Assembly (NCBI RefSeq): GCF_029946005.1 | Contig: NZ_JAQSDR010000036.1 | Span: forward strand, 94,640 to 158,639 | Direction: 5' to 3' | Length of the DNA stretch: 64,000 nucleotides | Source of the DNA: Aquabacterium sp. | GTDB taxonomy: Bacteria > Pseudomonadota > Gammaproteobacteria > Burkholderiales > Burkholderiaceae_C | Shown here: one piece after another, positions 18,008 to 27,272 of the stretch | How positions within the stretch are numbered: the first letter of the stretch is position 1 | Layout of the letters: each line of letters starts with the position of its first letter | Notes under the pieces: model-generated | Told to the model about the DNA's origin: nothing | Databases searched by the model: none | What the model saw: the letters and a program-made list of their open reading frames with translations, nothing else | Program-made: the position numbers and the translations under genes

Positions 18008-18838
18008 ATGACCATCGAATCCCCCCTGCGCAACCTCAACATTGACCTGCCCGCTTGTCCCAGCACCCTGGTCAAGCTATCGCTGTTGATGGCCGAAGAA
18101 GACTGCACCACCGAGCAACTGGCCGAGGTCATTGAAAACGACATGGCCTTGTCCTCGGCGGTGGTGCGTACCGTCAACTCGGCGCTGTTCGGCCTGCTCA
18201 AGCGGGTCGAGACCGTGCACGAGGGCATCCGCTACCTGGGCACCGCTCAAGTGGCCGGCCTGACTTATGAGATCGGGCTGCGCGGGGCCTTCCCGCCCGG
18301 GCCGCTGCTGCAGGCCATCTGGGACCGCGCCGGCATCCGTGGTCTCGCCATGGGCAGCATCGCGCGCCAGCTGGACGTCGATCAATGGCTGGCCCACACC
18401 ATCGGCCTGTTCGCCGAAAGCGGCCGCGCCGTGCTGATCGCCTACGACCACCAGCGCTACATGGCGCTGGACAGCAAAAGCACCAACGAAGAACAACTGG
18501 CCGAAGCCGAGATTGCCGCCTTTGGCGTCAGCCACTCGGCGCTGGGCGCCGCCCTGTGCCAATCGTGGGGCCTGTCCCGCGAGGTGGCCGATGGCGTGCG
18601 CTGCCGCCCGCAAGGCCCAGCCTCGTGGGCCAACGAACGCCCGCAGGTGCAGCGCCTGTTGACCATTGGCGCCGCCGTGGACGGCCTGTTACTCGACCCT
18701 GTCAGCGCCGCCGACCCCGAAGCCATGTGGCAAAAACTCGAACCCCTGACCCAACAAATCGGGATGAACTTCCAGGCCTTCCAGTTGGCCACCACGCGGG
18801 TGTGTGAACGACTCAACACCGCGCGCCAAAAAGCGTAA
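18008..18838 (+). CDS. HDOD-domain signalling protein
   Basis: 276-residue HDOD protein, a degenerate HD-hydrolase family that acts as a protein-interaction module in motility, biofilm and c-di-GMP signalling. Typical sequence: LPACPSTLVKLSLLMAEEDC near the N terminus, VIENDMALSSAVVRTVNSALFG, then the helical region with GLFAESGRAVLIAYD. ATG at 18008 lies behind a stable leader hairpin. The reading frame upstream belongs to a shadow of the AraC gene. Its partner is probably one of the neighbouring kinases, but that is inference. Confidence 0.85.
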   Translation: MTIESPLRNLNIDLPACPSTLVKLSLLMAEEDCTTEQLAEVIENDMALSSAVVRTVNSALFGLLKRVETVHEGIRYLGTAQVAGLTYEIGLRGAFPPGPLLQAIWDRAGIRGLAMGSIARQLDVDQWLAHTIGLFAESGRAVLIAYDHQRYMALDSKSTNEEQLAEAEIAAFGVSHSALGAALCQSWGLSREVADGVRCRPQGPASWANERPQVQRLLTIGAAVDGLLLDPVSAADPEAMWQKLEPLTQQIGMNFQAFQLATTRVCERLNTARQKA

Positions 18839-18889
18839 AGCTGCCCCGCATCAGCTCAAGTCGCCCGCGCGCCGGACGATAAATAGACG

Positions 18890-20758
18890 ATGCTGCTCTT
18901 GCCAGACCCCTTGCGGGTCACCCCTGACGACCCTCAGCTCAAGCGCCTGATCGAAGCCGAACGGGTGCGGATGCTGTTCGGTGCCGCGCTGCCGGTCGAA
19001 CTGGTCAGCAGTGTGTTCGCGGTCTCCCTGGCCGCGTTGATTGGTGCGCAGGTGGGCTGGCCACGGGCTGGCGTCTGGGCGCTGGCCTGCCTGGCCGTCG
19101 CCGCCCTTCGCTTGGGCCTGTACCGCGCTTATGTGCGCTCGCAGCAACGCGACCACCCCCACTGGCTCAACAAGATGGTGATGATGTCCGGGCTGTTCGG
19201 CGCCACTTGGGGCGTGGGCTGTGCCTGGCTGCTGCCGGTCAACGACCTGAACGTGTCCGCCGTCATCGTGGGCTCGCTGATTGGCGCCAGCGCCATCTGT
19301 ACCTTCGCACTGCAAGCCGACCCATGGCCCAACCGCGTCCTGAATGTGACTTTGCTGCTGCCCAGCGCCGTGATGCTGTTCACCCGGGGTGATGCCTATG
19401 GTTTGTTCGGGGGCTGCGGCTTGCTGACTTTGATGGGAGTGATGCTGATGGAAGGCGAACGTTCGGCCCGTCGCATCACCGAGCTGCTGTGGCTGCGCTT
19501 CACCACCGATCGCATTGCGCAGGAGCGTGCGGAGGCACTCAAATTGGCCCAGCGCCACAGCGCCGTCAAAGACCAGTTTTTGGCCACCATGAGCCACGAG
19601 ATGCGCACGCCGTTGCACGGCATCCTGGGCCTGGCGCGGCTGGTGAGCCAGAAGCTGCCGGCCCGCCCTGGCGTGCTGAACGAATCGCGCGAACACCTGG
19701 CTTTGATCGAACGCTCGGGCGAGCACCTGCTGGGCATCATCAGCGACGTGCTGGATTTCTCGCGCATCGAGGCCGGCAAGCTGCAGATTGACCAGGCGCC
19801 TTTTGACCTGCACGCGGTGGTGGACGACGTGCTGTCGCTGCTGGCCGTCACCGCCGCCGAGAAAGGCCTGCCTTTGCGGCGAGAGGTGCAACTGCCCTCG
19901 CCCTGCATGGTGTTTGGTGACGCGGCGCGCTTGCGCCAGGTGCTGCACAACCTGGTGGGCAACGCCATCAAGTTCACCGACATGGGCCATGTGCGCGTGA
20001 CGGTGCAACGCCACGATTGCGAGAGCGAAGGCCCCGACAGCCCTTGCGCCAAACGCGTGGTTTTCCGCATTGAAGACACCGGCATCGGCATCACGCCCGA
20101 CCAGCAGACCATGGTGTTCGACGCCTTCCACCAGGCCGATGGCAGCTTCGTGCGCCGCCACCGCGGCACGGGCCTGGGCCTGACGATCTCTCGGGAAATC
20201 GCCCGCGCCATGAACGGCGACATCGTCTGCGAAAGCACGGCCGGCCAAGGCTCGGTGTTCACCTTGAACGTGCCGCTGCCCCGCGTCACCAACAGCGAGC
20301 CGACCCGCTTCCTGGCCACGCGGCCTTCATCGCTCCTGAGCGAGCTGGGCTTCAGTGGCCATGTGCTGCTGGCCGAGGACAACCCGGTCAACGCCCTGGT
20401 GGCCGAAGCCATCCTCACCAAGCTGGGCCTGCAGGTCACGCACGTGGAGAATGGTCAGCAAGCGCTGGCCATACTGACCCCACCGCACCACGGCATCGAC
20501 CTGGTCCTGATGGACTGCCAGATGCCCGTGCTGGACGGCATCGAAGCCACGCGTCGCCTGCGCTGCCTGGAGCAGGAACAAGGCCGCCCCAGCCTGCCGG
20601 TGATCGCGCTGACGGCCAATGTGATGAGCCAAGACCGCGACCGCTGCCGGGCCGCGGGCATGGATGATCACCTGGCCAAGCCCTTCACGCAGGAAGACCT
20701 GAGCGCGATGCTCAAGGCCCACCTGCACACGGAGCGTCAGCCTTCGTTCACGGCTTGA
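18890..20758 (+). CDS. Hybrid sensor histidine kinase, multi-spanning
   Basis: 622 residues. About five membrane helices in residues 27-190 without a large periplasmic domain, then HisKA with His236 (SHEMRTPLHGIL), a HATPase domain (N-box NAIKFTD, G-boxes DTGIGI and GTGLGLTISRE) and a C-terminal receiver with Asp542 (LMDCQMPVLDG). No HPt domain, so a separate phosphotransfer protein is needed. It follows the HDOD gene on the same strand. The membrane part may sense within the bilayer; the signal is unknown. Confidence 0.9.
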   Translation: MLLLPDPLRVTPDDPQLKRLIEAERVRMLFGAALPVELVSSVFAVSLAALIGAQVGWPRAGVWALACLAVAALRLGLYRAYVRSQQRDHPHWLNKMVMMSGLFGATWGVGCAWLLPVNDLNVSAVIVGSLIGASAICTFALQADPWPNRVLNVTLLLPSAVMLFTRGDAYGLFGGCGLLTLMGVMLMEGERSARRITELLWLRFTTDRIAQERAEALKLAQRHSAVKDQFLATMSHEMRTPLHGILGLARLVSQKLPARPGVLNESREHLALIERSGEHLLGIISDVLDFSRIEAGKLQIDQAPFDLHAVVDDVLSLLAVTAAEKGLPLRREVQLPSPCMVFGDAARLRQVLHNLVGNAIKFTDMGHVRVTVQRHDCESEGPDSPCAKRVVFRIEDTGIGITPDQQTMVFDAFHQADGSFVRRHRGTGLGLTISREIARAMNGDIVCESTAGQGSVFTLNVPLPRVTNSEPTRFLATRPSSLLSELGFSGHVLLAEDNPVNALVAEAILTKLGLQVTHVENGQQALAILTPPHHGIDLVLMDCQMPVLDGIEATRRLRCLEQEQGRPSLPVIALTANVMSQDRDRCRAAGMDDHLAKPFTQEDLSAMLKAHLHTERQPSFTA

Positions 20759-20761
20759 CCA

Positions 20762-21337
20762 TCACTGCTTGACGGCTTCGACCTGGATCACCAGCTTGAT
20801 GTTGTCGGGCAAGGCGGGCACGCCGTAGCTCATGCCGAAAGCACTGCGCTGGATGGTGGTTTCAAAGTCGCCGCCGCACACTTCGCGCTTGAGGCGGGGG
20901 TTCTCGTAGCAACCATAGTTGCTGGCCGTCAGCACGGCGGGCTGGCTCTTGCCCAGCAGCGTCAGCGTGCCGGCCACCGAGGTCACCTTGTCACCGTCGA
21001 AGGTGAACTTGTCACCCGTGAAGGTCGCGGTGGGGAAGGCCTCGACGTTGAAGAAATCCTTGCTCTTGAGGTGGCCGTCAAACGGGCCGGTGCCGGTACT
21101 GATCGAGCCGGTCTCCAGCGTGATGTCAACCTTGCCAGTCTTGGCGGCCTTGTCCAGCGAGATGCTGCCGGACTTCTTGTCGAAGCGGCCCCGGTTGGTC
21201 GACGTGCCAAAGTGCTTGGCCTCAAAGGTCACGAAGGTGTGCGTGGGGTCGATGGCGTAAGTGGCGGGTTCAGCGTGAACGGCGGCGGCCGCCAGGGCGG
21301 CCGTGGCGGCCAACAGGGTCAGGGAAAGTGTCTTCAT
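20762..21337 (-). CDS. YceI family periplasmic lipid-binding-like protein, copy A
   Basis: 191 residues with a clear signal peptide (cleavage after VHA near residue 22) and a YceI lipocalin-like barrel: YAIDPTHTFVTFEAKHFGTS near the N terminus and LTLLGKSQPAVLTA. YceI barrels bind isoprenoid-type lipids; a quinone-related or amphiphile-binding role is usual. Forms a leftward group with a second YceI gene and cytochrome b561, a combination common in proteobacteria. Convergent with the kinase gene (3 nt between stops). Confidence 0.9.
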   Translation of the reverse strand: MKTLSLTLLAATAALAAAAVHAEPATYAIDPTHTFVTFEAKHFGTSTNRGRFDKKSGSISLDKAAKTGKVDITLETGSISTGTGPFDGHLKSKDFFNVEAFPTATFTGDKFTFDGDKVTSVAGTLTLLGKSQPAVLTASNYGCYENPRLKREVCGGDFETTIQRSAFGMSYGVPALPDNIKLVIQVEAVKQ

Positions 21338-21368
21338 GGTCGGGTTCCTCAGGGGGTGAAAAAAGTGA

Positions 21369-21935
21369 TCAAAGCGCGGGCACGCCTTGCAGGGTCAGCT
21401 TGAATTTGACTTGCACATCGTTGGCCACCACGGACGGGTCGGCCCAATCGCCATCGCCCACCTTGAAGTCCAGACGCTTGATGGCAAAGGTGCCGGTGGC
21501 GGTGGTCAACGCGCCAGCCTGGGTCAATTGCACGGGCACGACCAGGTCTTTGGCGTTGCCCTTGATCGCCAGCTTGCCCGCCACTTCAAAACGCCCGCCG
21601 CCCAGGGCCTTGATGGCGCTGGACTGGAAGGTGGCCTTGGGGAACTTGGCGGTGTTGAACCACTCGGGCTTGAGTAACTCGGCGTCCGAATCGGCATTGA
21701 CGGCCACGCTGCCCAGGTCGATCTGAAAAGCGATCTTGCTGGCGGGCAATTGCTTGGGGTCGAACGCCACCTGGGCGGTGAAGCGCTTGAAGCGCCCGTC
21801 CAGCGGCACCCCCAGTTGCTTGGCCACGAAGGTGATCTCGCTTTGCGCAGGCACCAAGGCCTGGTCAGCACGGGCCAGTTGGGGCACGGCGGCGGTGGCC
21901 AGGGCCAAAGCGGCAGCGGTAAACAGTCGTTTCAT
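21369..21935 (-). CDS. YceI family periplasmic protein, copy B
   Basis: 188 residues; signal peptide MKRLFTAAALALATAA with cleavage near ARA/DQA, then a YceI barrel beginning QSEITFVAKQLGVPLDGRF. It is divergent in sequence from copy A, so this is an old duplication or recruitment rather than a recent repeat. ATG at 21935 is chosen; the longer frame from 22055 would put an unlikely stretch ahead of the signal peptide. Lies between cytochrome b561 (28 bases upstream) and copy A. Confidence 0.88.
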   Translation of the reverse strand: MKRLFTAAALALATAAVPQLARADQALVPAQSEITFVAKQLGVPLDGRFKRFTAQVAFDPKQLPASKIAFQIDLGSVAVNADSDAELLKPEWFNTAKFPKATFQSSAIKALGGGRFEVAGKLAIKGNAKDLVVPVQLTQAGALTTATGTFAIKRLDFKVGDGDWADPSVVANDVQVKFKLTLQGVPAL

Positions 21936-21963
21936 GTCAAAAGGTCCTGGGGGTGAAGATCGG

Positions 21964-22512
21964 TCAGCGGCCAGGACGCATGCGCAGCAGCAGGCCATCC
22001 CGGTCAATGAAATGGTGCTTGAGGGCCGCGGCCACGTGCAGGCCAACCAAGCCAATCAAGGCAAAGGCAGAGATCTCGTGCCAGGGCTTGATGGCCTCGG
22101 CCAGGGCTTTGTCCACCGGCACGAAATCCGGCAGGGGCAGCACACCAAACCACACGATGGGATACCCGCGCGCCGAGCTGTAGGCCCAGCCAATCAGCGG
22201 CACCGCGAAAAACAGCACATACATCAGCCCATGGGTGCCGTGGTGGGCCACCTTTTGCCAGCTGGGCATGGCACGCTCGATGCTGATCGGCAACGGCGGC
22301 GGCCGGTGGCTCAGGCGCCACAGCAAGCGCAGCACCGACAGGAACAGGATGGAGACGCCCGCCCACTTGTGCCAGTTGATGAGTTTGAGCTTGGCGGGCG
22401 ACATGCCCAGGCCGGTCATGTACAGCCCCACGCCAAAAGCCGTGAGGATGGCCACGGCCAGCACCCAGTGCAAGGCGATGGCAAAGCCGGTGTAGCGTCC
22501 TTGGGCGGTCAT
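21964..22512 (-). CDS. cybB: Cytochrome b561
   Basis: Four-helix inner-membrane di-heme cytochrome of 182 residues, probably passing electrons between quinol and a periplasmic partner. Heme-ligand-type histidines stand in ALHWVLAV, INWHKWAGV, AHHGTHGLMY and KPWHEISAFALIGLVGLHV. First gene of the cytochrome b561-YceI-YceI group. ATG at 22512 is preferred; a GTG at 22572 in the same frame has no ribosome-binding sequence. Confidence 0.88.
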   Translation of the reverse strand: MTAQGRYTGFAIALHWVLAVAILTAFGVGLYMTGLGMSPAKLKLINWHKWAGVSILFLSVLRLLWRLSHRPPPLPISIERAMPSWQKVAHHGTHGLMYVLFFAVPLIGWAYSSARGYPIVWFGVLPLPDFVPVDKALAEAIKPWHEISAFALIGLVGLHVAAALKHHFIDRDGLLLRMRPGR

Positions 22513-22679
22513 GTGCGTGGCCTTTGCGTGAGATAGGAGCCAAAGACCACAGCTTACCGTGTGGTTAATCACGGGGGTTGAACCTGGTTAACCGGCCATT
22601 TCAAGAAATTTGAACCATCACATGGCCCTTAAGCTGGCCCGGTTGCTGCCGAAATCCCCATATACAACATGTAAATCCC

Positions 22680-23870
22680 ATGAGATCACCTGCACTCAAG
22701 TGGCTCTTCTTCCTTGCGTTCGGCGCAGACGCCAAGCAGCGCCTGCGGATCAAACGCTCGCTCATGGCCGCCACGGTTTACCTCCTGTGCATCGGCCTGC
22801 AGGTCTACGCCTACTACGTCGGCTACATGCACTTGGACGACGCCGAGCTGCTGTCGGCCGCCTGCATCGGCAACATCGTGTTCTGGTACGCCCTGCTGCG
22901 CTCAGGCATCAACCTGCGCTTCCAGGACCCGTCACTCACGCTGCCGCAGATCCTGTCGTCCTTGACGATCATCGTCGGGGCGTACTCCCTGACCGGGCCC
23001 GTGCACGGTTCGACCATGATGCTGCTGGCCCTGGTGCTGGTGTTCGGCATCTTCAACCTCAAGGCCAAGGGCGCCATGATCGCCGGGGCCTACACCGTGG
23101 TCATCATGGGCATCGCCATGGCCATCAAGGTTCAGACCGACCCAATCCACTACCCTTTCAAGCTGGAGTTCGCCCACTTCTGGATGACCGTGGCCATCGT
23201 GCCCACGATCTCTGGGCTGGCGGTGCAGCTGAGCAACATGCGCGAGAAGCTCAAAGCGCAAAAGAACGAACTGGCCGAGGCGCTGACCCGCATCCAGGTG
23301 CTGGCCACCCGCGATGAGCTGACTGGCCTGGTCAACCGCCGCCACATGCTGGACGTGCTGGGCCAGCACCAGAAGCGCCTCGAGCGCTCGGGCCACCACC
23401 GCTTCTGCCTGGCCATCCTGGACATTGACCACTTCAAGCGCGTCAACGACACCTATGGCCACGGCGTGGGCGACGAGGTGCTGCGCCACTTCGCCGAGGA
23501 AGCGCAAAAAGTCATGCGCGACACCGACGTGCTGGCACGCTGGGGCGGCGAAGAATTCTTGCTGCTGCTCAACGACACCTCGCCCGCGCTGGCCAACATC
23601 GGCCTGGAGCGCATTCGCACTCACCTGGCCTCCATCGTCATGGCGCCCAGCCAGCCCGGCCTGACCGCGACCTTCTCGGCCGGCCTGACCGGCTACTGCG
23701 ACAGCGAGCGGCTGGACGTGTGCATTGAGCGCGCCGACAAGGCGCTCTACAAGGCCAAGCGCGACGGGCGCAACCGCACGGTCATCCAGGCCAGCCCGGT
23801 TGAACTGCAAGACAGCCAGGCTGCCAAGGAGAACGCCGTCCAGCCCAGCGCCTCCAACACCGTGAGCTGA
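22680..23870 (+). CDS. Membrane diguanylate cyclase (GGDEF), copy A
   Basis: Synthesises c-di-GMP. 396 residues: about six membrane helices (residues 25-190), a short coiled linker (NMREKLKAQKNELAEAL), and a GGDEF domain with active-site WGGEEF and downstream ADKALYKAKRDGRNR. The GGEEF variant is catalytically competent. No clear RxxD inhibitory site was seen five residues before the motif. The next gene is a paralogue with the same architecture 25 bases away. Confidence 0.92.
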   Translation: MRSPALKWLFFLAFGADAKQRLRIKRSLMAATVYLLCIGLQVYAYYVGYMHLDDAELLSAACIGNIVFWYALLRSGINLRFQDPSLTLPQILSSLTIIVGAYSLTGPVHGSTMMLLALVLVFGIFNLKAKGAMIAGAYTVVIMGIAMAIKVQTDPIHYPFKLEFAHFWMTVAIVPTISGLAVQLSNMREKLKAQKNELAEALTRIQVLATRDELTGLVNRRHMLDVLGQHQKRLERSGHHRFCLAILDIDHFKRVNDTYGHGVGDEVLRHFAEEAQKVMRDTDVLARWGGEEFLLLLNDTSPALANIGLERIRTHLASIVMAPSQPGLTATFSAGLTGYCDSERLDVCIERADKALYKAKRDGRNRTVIQASPVELQDSQAAKENAVQPSASNTVS

Positions 23871-23895
23871 CGCGGGCACGAACCACCGCCCACCC

Positions 23896-25056
23896 ATGCA
23901 CCCTGCCCTGACCCGCATCGGCGACCTCGTCCTGGGCACCGAACGCAAGGTCCGCCTGCGCGTGACCTTGGCGATGATCGCCTTCTATGGCTACAGCGTC
24001 AGCTCAATGCTGCTGCTGTTCGCCATCGACATCGGCTTGGTGGCCCGTCAGCCAGGCCTGTGGCTGCTGACCTACATGTGGGTGGGCATGACCACCTTCT
24101 ACGTGCTGGTGCGCACGGACTGGTCTTCGCGGCTGGGCAATCCGGGCATGGACCTGCCGCAATGCCTGTACGCCACCGCAGCCATCTTGTGGGCCTACAT
24201 GATTGCTGGCGAAGTGCGCAGCTCGGTGTTGATGCTGGTGGCCCTGGTGCTGGTGTTTGGCATGTTCTCGCTGAAGGCGCGCGAGGTGGTGATCCTCGGC
24301 ATCTTCACCGTCGCCAGCCTGGGCGTCATCATGGCCGGCATGGCGATGCACGACCCCAAACTGGATGCCCGCCTGGAGTTCATCCGCTTTGTGCTGGCCG
24401 CCGGTACCCTGCCCGCTGTATCCGGCGTGGCCTATTACGTCAGCCAGATGCGCGCGCGGCTCATCGAGCAAAAGGGCGAACTGGCCCACGCTTTTGCCCT
24501 GCTGCAGGAGGTCGCCTCGCGCGACGACCTGACCCGCCTGGTCAACCGCCGCCACATGCAACAGCGCATCGAAGAAGAAGCCTTGATGCAGCTGCGCAGC
24601 GGCGAGCCCTTCTGCCTGGCCCTGATCGACCTGGACCATTTCAAGCGCGTCAACGACCTGCACGGCCACGCCGTGGGCGACCAGGTGCTCAAGGAGTTTG
24701 CCGGGGCCGCCCTGCAAGCCCTGCGCCAAACCGATGTCCTGGCCCGCTGGGGTGGTGAGGAGTTCCTGCTCCTGCTGCCCAACGAACACCCCGACAGCGC
24801 CCAGGCTGCGCTCATGCGCATTGCGAAGTGCCTGCGGACTCACCAGCACAGCCCAGGTGCCAGCGGCCTGCCCGTGACCTTCTCGGCCGGCCTCACCGAC
24901 CACCCCAGTGGCGAACCCCTGCGCGAAACGCTGGAGCGCGCCGATCAGGCCCTGTACGCCGCCAAGGCACAAGGCCGCAACCGCACAATCGCCCACTTCG
25001 CCACCGCCCTAACCCCTGCTCAGGCAAACACCTTGGCCGACGCCCGGCAAGTGTGA
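23896..25056 (+). CDS. Membrane diguanylate cyclase (GGDEF), copy B
   Basis: 386 residues, same layout as copy A: six membrane helices, linker with YVSQMRARLIEQKGELAHAF, then GGDEF with WGGEEF and ADQALYAAKAQGRNRT. The two are colinear and alignable across the membrane part (LVALVLVFGMFSLKAREVVI here, LLALVLVFGIFNLKAKGAMI in copy A), so a tandem duplication is clear. Both active sites are intact. A terminator-like hairpin follows at 25082. Confidence 0.92.
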   Translation: MHPALTRIGDLVLGTERKVRLRVTLAMIAFYGYSVSSMLLLFAIDIGLVARQPGLWLLTYMWVGMTTFYVLVRTDWSSRLGNPGMDLPQCLYATAAILWAYMIAGEVRSSVLMLVALVLVFGMFSLKAREVVILGIFTVASLGVIMAGMAMHDPKLDARLEFIRFVLAAGTLPAVSGVAYYVSQMRARLIEQKGELAHAFALLQEVASRDDLTRLVNRRHMQQRIEEEALMQLRSGEPFCLALIDLDHFKRVNDLHGHAVGDQVLKEFAGAALQALRQTDVLARWGGEEFLLLLPNEHPDSAQAALMRIAKCLRTHQHSPGASGLPVTFSAGLTDHPSGEPLRETLERADQALYAAKAQGRNRTIAHFATALTPAQANTLADARQV

Positions 25057-25081
25057 GACAGTTGGGCCTGAGCCCCGGGGT

Positions 25082-25129
25082 ACACCACCTCCCGGGGCCC
25101 GGCTGTAAGCCCCGGTGGTGTCTGTCTTT
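25082..25129 (+). terminator. Hairpin with T-rich tail after the second diguanylate cyclase
   Basis: ACACCACC (25082-25089) and GGGG (25094-25097) pair with CCCC (25110-25113) and GGTGGTGT (25114-25121), leaving a 4-base bulge. The tail TCTGTCTTT follows. It sits between the cyclase stop and the next kinase ATG at 25137, so it could also work as a leader element of the kinase gene. Confidence 0.5.
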
Positions 25130-25136
25130 CAGATCC

Positions 25137-27254
25137 ATGCACAGCCCTTCAGCTCCCGCCTGCGGCGACCCCATCGTCCAACTTCTCAACCGCCTGTCCA
25201 GCGTGGACGGCCCGGGCATGTCAGGCTGGGACCTGGTCCAGGCTCAGCTGACCGAGTTGATGGTCTTCACCGGCAGCCCTTGCGGATTCATCGGTGACAT
25301 CGTCGATGCGGCCTGCGGCCAACTGCAATTGCACAGCGCAGGCCCCCTGAGCTGGCCCAACGACCCTCGCCAGGCTCCCTCCACCCTTTGGGCAGCCGTG
25401 CTGGACACCGGCGCTCCGGTGGTGAACAACCAAGTGAATGCCCAGGTCATCCAGGGCGTGCAAAGTTTCATGGGCTGGCCACTGCTGCGCGGCGGCCAGG
25501 TGATCGGCATCGTCGGCCTGGCCAACCGCTCGGGCGGGTACAGCGACCTGCTCCTCCTGCAACTGCCCCCCGCGCTGGCCCTGCTCGCTGGCAGCATCGC
25601 GACTTGGCAGGCCGAGCACCGCCAACGTGAGGCGCTGACCGCCCTGGCCTTGTCGCGTGAGGCCGTGCGCAGCACCGAAGCGCAATACCGCCAGTTGTTC
25701 GATGTCGCCGGCATTGGCATCACCCGCTTGTCGTTGAACGGTCGCTTCCTCGACGTCAACCACCGCTTCACCGAGATCACCCGCCGCACGCGAGAACAGC
25801 TGCTGCAGCTGAACCACCAAGACATCACCCACCCCGAAGACCTGGCCACCGACGAAGCCCTGGAAGCCTCGGCGCTGGAAGGGCAACGTCAGCGCTACAG
25901 CCTGGAAAAGCGCTACGTGCGACCCGACGGGCAAGTGGTCTGGGTGATGCTGTCGGTCACCCTGGTGCGCGATGCGCAAGGCCTGCCCCTGCACTTCGTG
26001 ACCGTGAGCGAGGACATCAGCGAGCGCCGCCAGTTCGAAGAAGCCATGAACTCGGCCAAGGCCGCCGAACGGGCCAACAAGGAAAAAACCGATTTCCTGT
26101 CGCGCATGAGCCATGAGTTGCGCACGCCGCTGAACGCCATGCTGGGTTTCGCGCAATTGCTGCGCGTCGACCCCACCAATCCGATCAACGACGTCCAGCG
26201 CAAGAAGGTCGGCCACATCGAACGCGCTGGCGCCCACCTGCTGGCGATGCTCACCGATGTGCTGGACCTGTCCCGCATCGAGGCCGGGGGCTTGCCCCTG
26301 AACCTGGCGCCGCAGCGGCTGTCAAGCGTGCTGGAAGAGGCTGTGGCCCTGGTCAGCAACCAAGTCACCCAAAGCGATGTGCAACTGCTGCTGACGCCGC
26401 CCACTGAAGACCTCTTCGTCAAGGCCGACCAGGTCCGCTTGCGCCAAATCCTGGTCAACCTGATGACCAACGCCGTCAAGTACAACAAGCCGGGCGGGCG
26501 CGTCATGATCGAGGCCCAGGGCGTGCGCTCCTACGTCGTCATCACGGTCAGCGACACCGGGCGCGGCTTGAGCCAGGAGCAGCAATCCCACCTGTTCGAG
26601 CCCTTCAACCGCCTGGGCGCCGAGCGCACGTCGGTCGAAGGCACCGGCATTGGCCTGGTCATCGTCAAGCGCTTGATCGACCTGATGCGCGGCCGCATCG
26701 AGATCAGCAGCCAGGTCGGCATCGGCTCCAGTTTCCGGGTGTGGTTGCCCGCCGCCCTCGACCCCCAACCCTCGGCGGCTGACTCAGTCCATGGGCGCCT
26801 GGGCGCCCGCTCGGGCTGGAGCGCCTTCGATGCGCTCAACCCGGGCACCCTGACCCTGCTGTACGCTGAGGACAACGTCGTCAACGTGGAGCTGGTGCGT
26901 CAGGTCATGCACATGCGGCCCAAGTGGCACATGGACGTGGCGCGCAATGGCGCCGAGGCCATCCAGATGGCGCGCGCCAGCCAGCCCGACCTGCTGCTGC
27001 TGGACATGCACCTGGGCGACATGAGCGGCCTGGACGTCTCCGATGTGCTGGCGCGCCAGGCGGAAACCGCCGGCATCCCGCGCGTGGGCCTGTCGGCCGA
27101 CGCCATGCCCGATCAGATCGCCGCGGCCCGCGAGCGCGGCTTCCTGGACTACCTGACCAAGCCCCTGGACGTGTCACGGTTGCTCACCTTGCTGGACCGC
27201 TATGCCGAGCAGTTGATCGCGCAGGGCGACGAGGAAGAATCGGCCGAAGGCTGA
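25137..27254 (+). CDS. Soluble GAF-PAS hybrid histidine kinase
   Basis: 705 residues with no membrane helix. A GAF-like N-terminal domain (about 15-175) is followed by PAS with PAC (about 180-300; YRQLFDVAGIGITRLSLNG), HisKA with His326 (SHELRTPLNAML), HATPase (NAVKYNK, DTGRGL, GTGIGLVIVKR) and a receiver with Asp623 (LLLLDMHLGDMSG). No HPt. The ATG at 25137 directly follows the terminator-like hairpin; the upstream open frame is a shadow of the cyclase gene. Input is probably a cytosolic small molecule or redox cue; which one is unknown. Confidence 0.88.
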   Translation: MHSPSAPACGDPIVQLLNRLSSVDGPGMSGWDLVQAQLTELMVFTGSPCGFIGDIVDAACGQLQLHSAGPLSWPNDPRQAPSTLWAAVLDTGAPVVNNQVNAQVIQGVQSFMGWPLLRGGQVIGIVGLANRSGGYSDLLLLQLPPALALLAGSIATWQAEHRQREALTALALSREAVRSTEAQYRQLFDVAGIGITRLSLNGRFLDVNHRFTEITRRTREQLLQLNHQDITHPEDLATDEALEASALEGQRQRYSLEKRYVRPDGQVVWVMLSVTLVRDAQGLPLHFVTVSEDISERRQFEEAMNSAKAAERANKEKTDFLSRMSHELRTPLNAMLGFAQLLRVDPTNPINDVQRKKVGHIERAGAHLLAMLTDVLDLSRIEAGGLPLNLAPQRLSSVLEEAVALVSNQVTQSDVQLLLTPPTEDLFVKADQVRLRQILVNLMTNAVKYNKPGGRVMIEAQGVRSYVVITVSDTGRGLSQEQQSHLFEPFNRLGAERTSVEGTGIGLVIVKRLIDLMRGRIEISSQVGIGSSFRVWLPAALDPQPSAADSVHGRLGARSGWSAFDALNPGTLTLLYAEDNVVNVELVRQVMHMRPKWHMDVARNGAEAIQMARASQPDLLLLDMHLGDMSGLDVSDVLARQAETAGIPRVGLSADAMPDQIAAARERGFLDYLTKPLDVSRLLTLLDRYAEQLIAQGDEEESAEG

Positions 27255-27272
27255 ATGGCGCCCAGCGCGTGG

